Assembly: GCA_934747265.1 (NCBI GenBank)
Contig: CAKVGI010000024.1
Coordinates: 1 to 10,467, forward strand
Direction of reading: 5' to 3'
DNA: 10,467 nt
Source: an uncultured Rickettsiales bacterium
Lineage (GTDB): Bacteria > Pseudomonadota > Alphaproteobacteria > Rickettsiales > UBA1997
Shown: positions 5,194-10,467 of the stretch, in pieces
How positions within the stretch are numbered: the first letter of the stretch is position 1
How the letters are laid out: each line of letters opens with the position of its first letter
The notes under the pieces: model-generated
The model's input: only the letters and a program-made list of their open reading frames with translations
Told to the model about the DNA's origin: nothing
The model's database searches: none
Translations under genes and position numbers: made by a program

Positions 5194-6354
5194 ATGAAAA
5201 AATGGCTTCTACTAGTTGGTTTTATATTTTTAATAACAGGTTGTACAAACGATATAAAAATGGAAATATATTCCGATATTAAGCAAAATAATAATAAATT
5301 TATTTCAATTAACTATCCAAAAACAAACATAAGAAGGCTAAACAAGTACATAAAAAAAGATATAAATAAAGCGGTCAAAACATTTAACAAATTAGACAAT
5401 GAAGAAAAAGAATTAAATATCGATTATACTTACAACGTTGTCAACGGTAATTATATAAATATATCTTTAAAAAAATATATATCTTATAACAATTATCAAA
5501 ATGAAAGCATTGATACATATGTTTTTGATAAAAAACATAAACGATTATTAAGTTTAGATGACATAATTTATGATTCAAGTAAATATCAAAATAAATTAAC
5601 AGATAAATTTGTCTTTGATGAAGAATATATTACGTTTTTTTCTATACATAATAATAAAATCATGGAAGATAAAGTTAAGTTGAATAGTGAAAACGCTAAA
5701 ATAGCAATAGAAAAAAAAGAAGAAACAAATTTTATAAACTATGAAACAGTAAATAAAACAATTGACTCTAATAAGCCAATCATAGCTTTAACATTTGATG
5801 ATGGTCCTAGTAAATACACAAAACAAATTGTTGGTCTATTAAAGAAGTATAATTGTAACGCAACTTTTTTTGTACTAGGAAATAAAGTAAAAATATATAA
5901 AGATACTATTAAAGAATCAATAAGTAACGGAAATGAAATAGGAAATCACAGTTATAATCATAAATGGTTGTCTAGACTAAAAGTTGAAGATATAAAAGAA
6001 CAGATTAATAAAACTCAAGATATTTTAAAAAAAGAAGTAAACTATACTCCAATTTTATTAAGACCAACATATGGCTCTGTAAATAAAAAGATTAGAAATA
6101 ATACCAATCTTGAAATAGTTTTATGGAATGTTGATACGCTTGATTGGAAAATAAAAAGTAGTAAAAAAATAGCTGATAGATCTTTATTACAAATAAAAGA
6201 TAGAAGTATTATTTTAATGCATGATACCCATGAAAGAACCTACGAAGCATTAAAAATAATGATTCCAAAATTAATTGCTGAAGGATATCAATTTGTTACA
6301 ATATCCGAGCTAAACAAAATAAATAAAATAAGTGATATAGCTACAAATGGGTAA
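5194..6354 (+). CDS. pgdA: Lipoprotein peptidoglycan N-acetylglucosamine deacetylase (PgdA-like, NodB/CE4)
   Basis: 386 residues. It removes acetyl groups from glycan strands of peptidoglycan at the outer face of the membrane, a change known to give lysozyme resistance. Seen: a lipoprotein signal MKKWLLLVGFIFLITGC with Cys17 as lipid attachment site; a non-catalytic N-terminal domain at about 20-185, similar to the DUF4163/DUF3298-type part of pneumococcal PgdA; then a NodB domain at about 194-375. The NodB motifs are TFDDGP 200-205 (Asp202 base, Asp203 metal), HSYNH with His252 and His256 as metal ligands, RPTYG 290-294 (usual RPPYG), DTLDW 314-318 and ILMHD 340-344 with His343. All catalytic residues are present. 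The start is placed at ATG 5194, with AGGTGA 5-6 bases upstream; a GTG at 5185 in frame overlaps that site and would spoil the signal peptide. Divergent from the endolysin cassette and overlapping the next gene by 8 bases. Confidence 0.9.
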   Translation: MKKWLLLVGFIFLITGCTNDIKMEIYSDIKQNNNKFISINYPKTNIRRLNKYIKKDINKAVKTFNKLDNEEKELNIDYTYNVVNGNYINISLKKYISYNNYQNESIDTYVFDKKHKRLLSLDDIIYDSSKYQNKLTDKFVFDEEYITFFSIHNNKIMEDKVKLNSENAKIAIEKKEETNFINYETVNKTIDSNKPIIALTFDDGPSKYTKQIVGLLKKYNCNATFFVLGNKVKIYKDTIKESISNGNEIGNHSYNHKWLSRLKVEDIKEQINKTQDILKKEVNYTPILLRPTYGSVNKKIRNNTNLEIVLWNVDTLDWKIKSSKKIADRSLLQIKDRSIILMHDTHERTYEALKIMIPKLIAEGYQFVTISELNKINKISDIATNG

Positions 6355-6733
6355 AAAAGAAAAAGAATCTTTAGCGATTACTATTCAAATAATTGCTTCT
6401 ATAGTAAGTATTGGTACTATTATTATTTCAATAATACTTCTTTATAATGAACAATTAGAAATTAATGAAGAAGAACCTTTTTTAGACGCTGAAACAGCAC
6501 AAAAATTAACCACTTTTAACAGAGTACTAATTTTAATAATATTTATCATTTTCTTAATAATAAATTATGTTTTATATGATATTTCTAAAAAGGAAGGTGA
6601 AGATTTAAAACCTTATGAATTACAAATAGTAGCTTCTTATTTTTCTTTATTTGCTGCTTCCATAGCTCTTTATGTAGTCTTATTACAAAGAAGTGGTGAA
6701 CAAGTGGTCGATGTTGAAAATCCAATTATTTAA
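6347..6733 (+). CDS. Three-helix membrane protein of unknown function, coupled to the deacetylase gene
   Basis: 128 residues, family not recognised. Seen: three hydrophobic segments at about residues 9-33, 57-78 and 91-113, separated by an acidic loop (EQLEINEEEPFLDAE, 35-49) and by a second loop with lysines and acidic residues (about 80-90). There is no signal peptidase site and no catalytic motif. The ATG lies 8 bases before the end of the deacetylase gene in another frame, and no clear Shine-Dalgarno precedes it, so translation probably depends on ribosomes finishing the upstream gene. That coupling suggests a role in the same envelope process, for instance as membrane partner, but nothing in the sequence proves it. 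The reading frame is credible from its coupling, its membrane pattern and the terminator that follows. Confidence 0.72.
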   Translation: MGKKEKESLAITIQIIASIVSIGTIIISIILLYNEQLEINEEEPFLDAETAQKLTTFNRVLILIIFIIFLIINYVLYDISKKEGEDLKPYELQIVASYFSLFAASIALYVVLLQRSGEQVVDVENPII

Positions 6734-6773
6734 TAAAATAATATTATACAAAAATTTTATTATTGCATAACAA

Positions 6774-6798
6774 AAGCTCTATCATATTGATAGAGCTT
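6774..6798. terminator. Bidirectional hairpin terminator between convergent genes
   Basis: AAGCTCTATCA (6774-6784) and TGATAGAGCTT (6788-6798) form a perfect 11-bp stem with a 3-base loop. It lies in the 69-base gap between the plus-strand deacetylase pair and the minus-strand nrnA. The minus-strand transcript has TTTTGTT after the stem; the plus side has a broken T-run (TTAGTTCTATTCTTT). It probably ends transcripts from both sides and works better for nrnA. Confidence 0.8.
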
Positions 6799-6802
6799 AG
6801 TT

Positions 6803-7762
6803 CTATTCTTTACTATTTTTATAATCCAAGCACACTTGATCCATAGCCTCAATTAATTTATCAACTTCTTCAAAATTTTTTAATCTTACGCCACTTGCAA
6901 AAGCATGTCCACCACCACCAAATTTAGCAGCAACTTCATTTATAACAGGTCCACGTGATCTAATTGAACCTCTAATATTTTCATTTACTTTATCGTTAGA
7001 AAATACCATCCAAACTATAACTTCATCTATATAATTAAAGTTATTAACCATATTACCAGCGGTTGCTGAATCAACACCATACTCAGCTAAAATATCATCA
7101 TCTAATTTTATGTAAGCAAGCCCATTTGGTGTAATTTCTAGGTGATTAGTAATATAGCCTTCAAATCTAACTTCTCTAATTGGGCGTGTATATAATTTTT
7201 CATATAAGGGAACAAAATCCATATTTGTTTCTTTTATTAAACGAGACACCAAATTAAAAGTCTTAGGAGTTGTGTATGAAAATAAAAATCTATTGGTATC
7301 TGAAACTAAACCAATGTATAATTTCTCTGCTATTTCTTTAGTTAATTTTAATTTAGTATTAAATATTAACTCCATTACTAACTGAGAAGCACTGCTGGCA
7401 GTATCGTCAATTAACTCTATATTACAAAATTTTTCAATAAAAGGATGATGATCTATCTTTATTACATATTCAAACTTAGAAGGATCAACACCATCTACTC
7501 TTTTAGAATCTGGAGTATCAGTGATAATCAATAAAGAATTTTTATACATTTCTTCTGTAAATCTATCAATATTACCTAAATATTTAAACTTAGTTGCGGA
7601 ATAACCAACAGAAACAACAGTTTTATTAGGAAATGTTTCTCTTATAGAATCTCTCAATCCCATTTGGCTACCAAGGGCATCAGGATCAGGTCCTACATGA
7701 CGTGCTAAAACAATAGTGTCATACTTTTTAATTTTTCTATATATTTGTTTATATATATTCAC
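6803..7762 (-). CDS. nrnA: DHH/DHHA1 phosphoesterase, nano-RNase and pAp phosphatase NrnA type
   Basis: 319 residues. The family degrades 2-5 nucleotide RNAs from the 5' end and dephosphorylates pAp, using Mn2+ in the cytoplasm. Seen: the DHH domain with HVGPDPDALGS at 22-32 (His22, Asp26, Asp28), ITDTPDSKR at 80-88 (Asp82), the DHH triad in KIDHHP at 102-107, and SDTNRF at 154-159 (Asp155). The DHHA1 substrate domain has GSIRSRG at 265-271 and GGGGHAFASG at 282-291. All metal and substrate motifs are intact and the length is normal. The start is placed at GTG 7762-7760, because AAAAGGTGAT lies just upstream. An in-frame ATG at 7786 has no ribosome binding site and would place the AAAGGTG inside the gene. 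The gene is last before a hairpin terminator and is separated from the ttcA-like gene by another hairpin, so it may have its own promoter (TATAAT at 7829-7834). Confidence 0.93.
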   Translation of the reverse strand: MNIYKQIYRKIKKYDTIVLARHVGPDPDALGSQMGLRDSIRETFPNKTVVSVGYSATKFKYLGNIDRFTEEMYKNSLLIITDTPDSKRVDGVDPSKFEYVIKIDHHPFIEKFCNIELIDDTASSASQLVMELIFNTKLKLTKEIAEKLYIGLVSDTNRFLFSYTTPKTFNLVSRLIKETNMDFVPLYEKLYTRPIREVRFEGYITNHLEITPNGLAYIKLDDDILAEYGVDSATAGNMVNNFNYIDEVIVWMVFSNDKVNENIRGSIRSRGPVINEVAAKFGGGGHAFASGVRLKNFEEVDKLIEAMDQVCLDYKNSKE

Positions 7763-7795
7763 ATTATCACCTTTTTCTCTTACCATTATACAATA

Positions 7796-7828
7796 AAAGA
7801 CATTAAAATTCCATCATTTAATGTCTTT
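7796..7828 (-). terminator. Hairpin terminator after the ttcA-like gene
   Basis: AAAGACATTAAA (7796-7807) and TTTAATGTCTTT (7817-7828) form a perfect 12-bp stem with a 9-base loop. It starts 6 bases after the ttcA-like stop codon, and the minus-strand transcript continues TTTTATTG. Because nrnA begins only 34 bases later on the same strand, the hairpin may reduce rather than abolish read-through. A TATAAT (7829-7834, minus strand) overlapping the preceding stop region could restart transcription, though its -35 is poor. Confidence 0.6.
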
Positions 7829-7834
7829 ATTATA

Positions 7835-8668
7835 TTATTTACGTAAATCATAATCTTCTAAAAAACTTCTATATTCCCCATCTTTTTTAGTTCCCAAAAT
7901 ACAATTTAAATTAACATTATCCAAACTTTTAAAAATATTATGATCTATATCTTTATTAACTTTTTTTAATTCTTTTATAAGATTCTTTATTTCTTTACGT
8001 TTACTAGTTCCATCATCTTTAGAAAAATGTTCTTCAGTAAATTTACATGCACAATTTAAGAATGTTAAATTATTGCTATTCTTCCAAGAAATAATAGCAT
8101 CCTCTTTAATCAAATAAAGGGGTCTTATTAATTCTAATCCTTCAAAATTTTCACTATGAAGTTTAGGCATCATTGTTTTAATCTCAGAACCATAAAACAT
8201 GGATAAAAGAGTTGTTTCAATAACGTCATCAAAATGGTGCCCTAAAGCTATTTTATTACATCCAAGTTCCTTAGCTTTATTATATAAGCAACCTCTTCTC
8301 ATTTTGGCACATAAATAACAAGGACTCTTATCTACAGTAGTAACTACATCAAAAATATTACTTTCAAATATTTCAACTGGTATATTTAATATTTCTGCGT
8401 TCTCTTCAATCATTTTACGATTATTTTTATTATACCCGGGATCCATTACAACATAATAGGCATCAAAATGAAATTTACCATGTTTTTTTATTTCTTGAAT
8501 ACACTTAGCTAACAGGAAGGAATCTTTTCCACCGGAAATACAAATCATAATTTTATCATTTTCTTCTATTAATTGATATTCCTTAATGGCTTTAACAAAT
8601 TTACTCCAAATATCTTTACGGTATTTTTTAATAATGCTCTTTTCTATTTCTTTATATCTCTCTTCCAT
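7835..8668 (-). CDS. ttcA: TtcA-family tRNA 2-thiolation enzyme (PP-loop ATPase)
   Basis: 277 residues. TtcA adenylates and thiolates C32 of certain tRNAs using an oxygen-sensitive Fe-S cluster. Seen: the PP-loop SGGKDS at 45-50, the CxxC pair Cys117 and Cys120 (SPCYLCAKMRRG) with the TtcA-like Arg-Arg following, GHHFDD at 143-148, and cysteines 206 and 208 (NCACKF) at the place of the third cluster ligand. The start ATG at 8668-8666 is preceded by TGAGG 6-7 bases upstream; a TTG at 8680 in frame would contain that site. It follows mnmA by 12 bases and shares its operon, giving a two-gene tRNA thiolation unit. Related PP-loop enzymes (TtuA, TilS, and uncharacterised TtcA-like proteins common in Bacillota) share these motifs, so family is sure but the exact tRNA position modified is not. 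Confidence 0.82.
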   Translation of the reverse strand: MEERYKEIEKSIIKKYRKDIWSKFVKAIKEYQLIEENDKIMICISGGKDSFLLAKCIQEIKKHGKFHFDAYYVVMDPGYNKNNRKMIEENAEILNIPVEIFESNIFDVVTTVDKSPCYLCAKMRRGCLYNKAKELGCNKIALGHHFDDVIETTLLSMFYGSEIKTMMPKLHSENFEGLELIRPLYLIKEDAIISWKNSNNLTFLNCACKFTEEHFSKDDGTSKRKEIKNLIKELKKVNKDIDHNIFKSLDNVNLNCILGTKKDGEYRSFLEDYDLRK

Positions 8669-8680
8669 ATTATACCTCAA

Positions 8681-9787
8681 TTATAAATACCATAACTTTT
8701 CGTTATTTTTCATAACCGTTTTGATAATACCACCGCCAAGGCACTCATCACCATCATATAAAACACATGCTTGACCGGGCGTAACACTTTTAACTCCTTG
8801 CGGATATTTAACTAATATTTCTCCATTATCTAACCATTCTAAAGAAACCGGATTATCTTTTTGTCGATATCTAAACTTGGCATTACACTCAGTTATTTTT
8901 TTGTCTCCTAAGTAATTAACATCTTCAATAATGCATGAATCCGATATTAAATAATCATTATCTTCTCCAATACATATATATAAAATATTCTTATCCAAAT
9001 CTTTTCCTACCACAAACATTCTGTCTTTAGTTCCACCAATATCAAGACCTCTTCTTTGACCTATTGTATAATACATTAACCCAATATGTTTACCAATTAC
9101 TTCATTTGTATCTATATTAACAACATTTCCTGGAGTATTAGGTAAATAATTTTTCAAAAAATTAGAAAAATTTCTTTCACCAATAAAACAAATACCTGTA
9201 GAATCTTTTTTCTTAGCTGTTAATAAACCATTTTCCAAAGCTATCTTTCGCACCTCAGGCTTTACCATATCTCCGATTGGAAATAAAACATTTTTTAGCT
9301 GTTCTTTACTAACTTGTGACAAAAAATAAGTTTGATCTTTATTCTCATCAATAGCTTTCAATAATTTACCATTTTCTATTCTAGCGTAATGTCCTGTTGC
9401 AATATAATCAGCACCCAACTTTTTTGCTTCCTTAGCAAACATATCAAACTTAATATATTTATTACACATAATATCTGGATTAGGAGTTCTACCTTTTTTT
9501 AATTCATCTAAAAAATAAGTAAAAACATAATCCCAATATTCTTTAATAAAATCTTTGCGGTACAAAGGAATTCCTAATTTATCACATACTGCTTTAGCGT
9601 CATTATAATCAACTTCTTGTGGACAAATACCTTGATTAGAAACTGGAGCTCCATCATATTCCCCATCCATCATAGAATCCCAATTACGCATAAAAAGACC
9701 AATTACTTCATAGCCTTGTTCTTTTAATTTAATTGCAGCTACAGAAGAATCAACTCCACCACTCATGCCAATTACTACTTTTTTCAT
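8681..9787 (-). CDS. mnmA: tRNA-specific 2-thiouridylase
   Basis: 368 residues, usual length. It adenylates U34 in the anticodons of tRNA-Lys, -Glu and -Gln and transfers sulfur to give 2-thiouridine in the cytoplasm. Seen: the PP-loop MSGGVDSS at 8-15, the family insert NWDSMMDGE at 35-43, the catalytic cysteine Cys108 in PNPDIMCNKYIKF, TGHYARI at 131-137, and the second catalytic cysteine Cys200 in DSTGICFIGERNF. A C-terminal barrel domain includes YYTIGQRRGL and FRYRQ. All key residues are intact. The start ATG has GAGG 6 bases upstream and a TATAAT box further up. The sulfur donor (a cysteine desulfurase) is not in the window. It leads the operon with the ttcA-like gene, 12 bases downstream. 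Confidence 0.97.
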   Translation of the reverse strand: MKKVVIGMSGGVDSSVAAIKLKEQGYEVIGLFMRNWDSMMDGEYDGAPVSNQGICPQEVDYNDAKAVCDKLGIPLYRKDFIKEYWDYVFTYFLDELKKGRTPNPDIMCNKYIKFDMFAKEAKKLGADYIATGHYARIENGKLLKAIDENKDQTYFLSQVSKEQLKNVLFPIGDMVKPEVRKIALENGLLTAKKKDSTGICFIGERNFSNFLKNYLPNTPGNVVNIDTNEVIGKHIGLMYYTIGQRRGLDIGGTKDRMFVVGKDLDKNILYICIGEDNDYLISDSCIIEDVNYLGDKKITECNAKFRYRQKDNPVSLEWLDNGEILVKYPQGVKSVTPGQACVLYDGDECLGGGIIKTVMKNNEKLWYL

Positions 9788-9811
9788 ATGTCACCTCTTT
9801 AAAACAAATAT

Positions 9812-9817
9812 ATTATA
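9812..9817 (-). promoter_or_regulatory. Probable -10 box for mnmA-ttcA
   Basis: Minus strand TATAAT at 9812-9817, with predicted transcription start near 9805 and an 18-base leader containing AAAGAGGTG. No good -35 sequence lies 16-18 bases upstream (GTGCAA is the best). It follows the terminator of the upstream gene, where a new promoter is expected. Confidence 0.45.
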
Positions 9818-9853
9818 ATATATTTCTCTCTTTTTTGCACCTGTTAATTGCTT

Positions 9854-9896
9854 AAAAAAAACAAATAAAGTTTTTATTTATACTTCTATTTGTTTT
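9854..9896 (-). terminator. Terminator of the 132-residue gene
   Basis: On the minus strand AAAACAAATA and TATTTGTTTT (9887-9896 and 9858-9867) can pair. A nested 7-bp stem (9863-9869 with 9873-9879, 3-base loop) could also form. Both are followed by a run of eight T. The stems are almost wholly A-U and overlap the last codons of the gene, so strength is uncertain, but position and T-run fit an intrinsic terminator. Confidence 0.5.
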
Positions 9897-10284
9897 CTAC
9901 GCTTTTAAACAGTGTCTTGATTTTTCTATAACTATAATATTTTACATTAGATGAAGTAAGTGGTGGTAAATATATAGGTTCAAAATCTATTTTTTTAAGT
10001 AAATCATTTTCTGTTGTTTTATTTTCGTATATAGCTTTTTTAATAATTAAATACATTCTATACTTTTCTAATTCTCTTTTCAATCTTCTATTTTTGGTAG
10101 TAGGCATCTGTTCAAGTTTTTGTTCTAATAGCTTATCTTTAATGATTTGTTCATCTCTAAAAGGATTATTAGTGTAATATTTCTGAATGCTACCATCCAT
10201 ATAATAAATGTTAAAAAAGTTTTCTAAAAAGACATATGTTTTAATTTTTTTATTTATACTTAGCACTAAAGAATCATTATTCAT
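9886..10284 (-). CDS. Unrecognised 132-residue soluble protein
   Basis: Not recognised. Seen: a highly charged, Lys/Tyr/Ile-rich protein without signal peptide or membrane segment. Residues about 10-37 look like beta strands (INKKIKTYVFLENFFNIYYM). A helical middle follows with a basic patch at 63-72 (TKNRRLKREL). A segment with prolines (FEPIYLPPLTSS, 101-112) comes before a basic C-terminus. Nothing resembles a catalytic motif; the basic patch could fit nucleic acid binding, but that is a guess. The ATG is preceded by AGAGGTG with 7-base spacing and a TATAAT box, and a terminator follows. This argues for a real single-gene transcript upstream of the tRNA thiolation operon. Confidence 0.75.
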   Translation of the reverse strand: MNNDSLVLSINKKIKTYVFLENFFNIYYMDGSIQKYYTNNPFRDEQIIKDKLLEQKLEQMPTTKNRRLKRELEKYRMYLIIKKAIYENKTTENDLLKKIDFEPIYLPPLTSSNVKYYSYRKIKTLFKSVENK

Positions 10285-10308
10285 AGTAACACCTCTTTCT
10301 TAAAAAAT

Positions 10309-10314
10309 ATTATA
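10309..10314 (-). promoter_or_regulatory. Probable -10 box for the 132-residue gene
   Basis: Minus strand TATAAT at 10309-10314, about 25 bases before the ATG, between the preceding gene's terminator and the AGAGGTG ribosome binding site. The sequence 17 bases upstream (TTTATT) is a poor -35. In AT-rich DNA a single hexamer is weak evidence; the position after a terminator adds support. Confidence 0.4.
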
Positions 10315-10325
10315 ATAAATTTTTT

Positions 10326-10365
10326 AAAAAAAATAAACATAAAATAATCTTTTATGCTTATTTTT
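10326..10365 (-). terminator. Hairpin terminator of the gene entering from the right edge
   Basis: Arms at 10329-10344 and 10350-10365 pair over 16 positions (one G-U) with a 5-base loop. The minus-strand transcript ends TTTTTTTT before an A run. It begins 11 bases after the stop codon of the partial minus-strand gene. This is the longest stem in the window and fits an intrinsic terminator well, although A-U rich. Confidence 0.75.
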
Positions 10366-10375
10366 AGAAAAGCAA

Positions 10376-10467
10376 TTAACTTAATACATTAAAACAATCA
10401 TCTGTCGAACCATATAAATTAATTAAATGTAATATCAATTCTACAATCATTGGTAGTAAGAATAATA
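10376..10467 (-). CDS. C-terminal end of an unidentified minus-strand gene (partial)
   Basis: One minus-strand frame is open from the right edge to TAA at 10378-10376, giving 29 residues: LFLLPMIVELILHLINLYG then STDDCFNVLS. The other two minus frames have stops within this stretch (TGA and TAA). The tail is hydrophobic at first, then polar. The hairpin terminator 11 bases downstream supports a real gene end. Too little is visible to name a function, and chance openness over 90 bases remains possible. Confidence 0.5.
   Translation of the reverse strand, partial: LFLLPMIVELILHLINLYGSTDDCFNVLS

Noticed and set aside
8586..8774. Plus-strand open frame at the mnmA/ttcA junction
   Set aside because: Antisense to two well supported genes, no initiation signal.
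1..10467. CRISPR array, tRNA, rRNA or insertion sequence
   Set aside because: No regularly spaced repeats, cloverleaf patterns, rRNA-like conserved blocks or transposase-like proteins were seen on either strand.

Overview
The window looks like chromosomal DNA from an AT-rich, anaerobic, walled member of the Bacillota, most likely an uncultured gut Bacilli lineage (RF39/Erysipelotrichales-like; this placement is inference). The reasons are very low GC, strong AGGAGG-type ribosome binding sites, an oxygen-independent class III ribonucleotide reductase, a lipoprotein peptidoglycan deacetylase and Gram-positive style genes. UGA is a stop codon (it ends the gene at 4431-4784) and tryptophan is UGG, so this is code 11, not the Mycoplasma code.

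Left part (1-3255, minus strand). The anaerobic ribonucleotide reductase operon runs nrdD, a 58-residue gene carrying the glycyl radical motif, then nrdG. It has a near-consensus promoter at 3227-3255. The catalytic protein stops just after its zinc site, and the glycyl radical segment that normally ends NrdD is a separate gene with its own Shine-Dalgarno. NrdG would install the radical on that small protein. A GAAC-N4-GTTC (LexA/SOS-like) palindrome lies upstream of the promoter. Beyond nrdG, a type IV prepilin-like gene with its own promoter runs off the left edge.

Middle (3256-6802). After a very AT-rich 250-base gap comes a tightly coupled phage-type lysis cassette on the minus strand: two holin-like membrane proteins, then an M23 peptidase-SH3b endolysin. 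No capsid, tail or integrase gene is in view. Divergent from it, on the plus strand, are a lipoprotein peptidoglycan N-acetylglucosamine deacetylase (PgdA-like) and an overlapping three-helix membrane protein. The 88-base divergent region holds a perfect 13-bp inverted repeat across the lysis cassette start codon and an imperfect 18-bp inverted repeat shared by the two leaders. The plus-strand pair converges on nrnA over a strong hairpin terminator.

Right part (6803-10467, minus strand). mnmA (tRNA U34 2-thiolation) and a ttcA-like gene (tRNA C32 2-thiolation) form a tRNA thiolation operon, followed by a hairpin terminator and nrnA (nano-RNase/pAp phosphatase). Upstream is an unrecognised 132-residue gene with its own promoter and terminator. 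The tail of another minus-strand gene enters from the right edge and is followed by a strong hairpin terminator. No tRNA, rRNA, CRISPR array or insertion sequence was seen.
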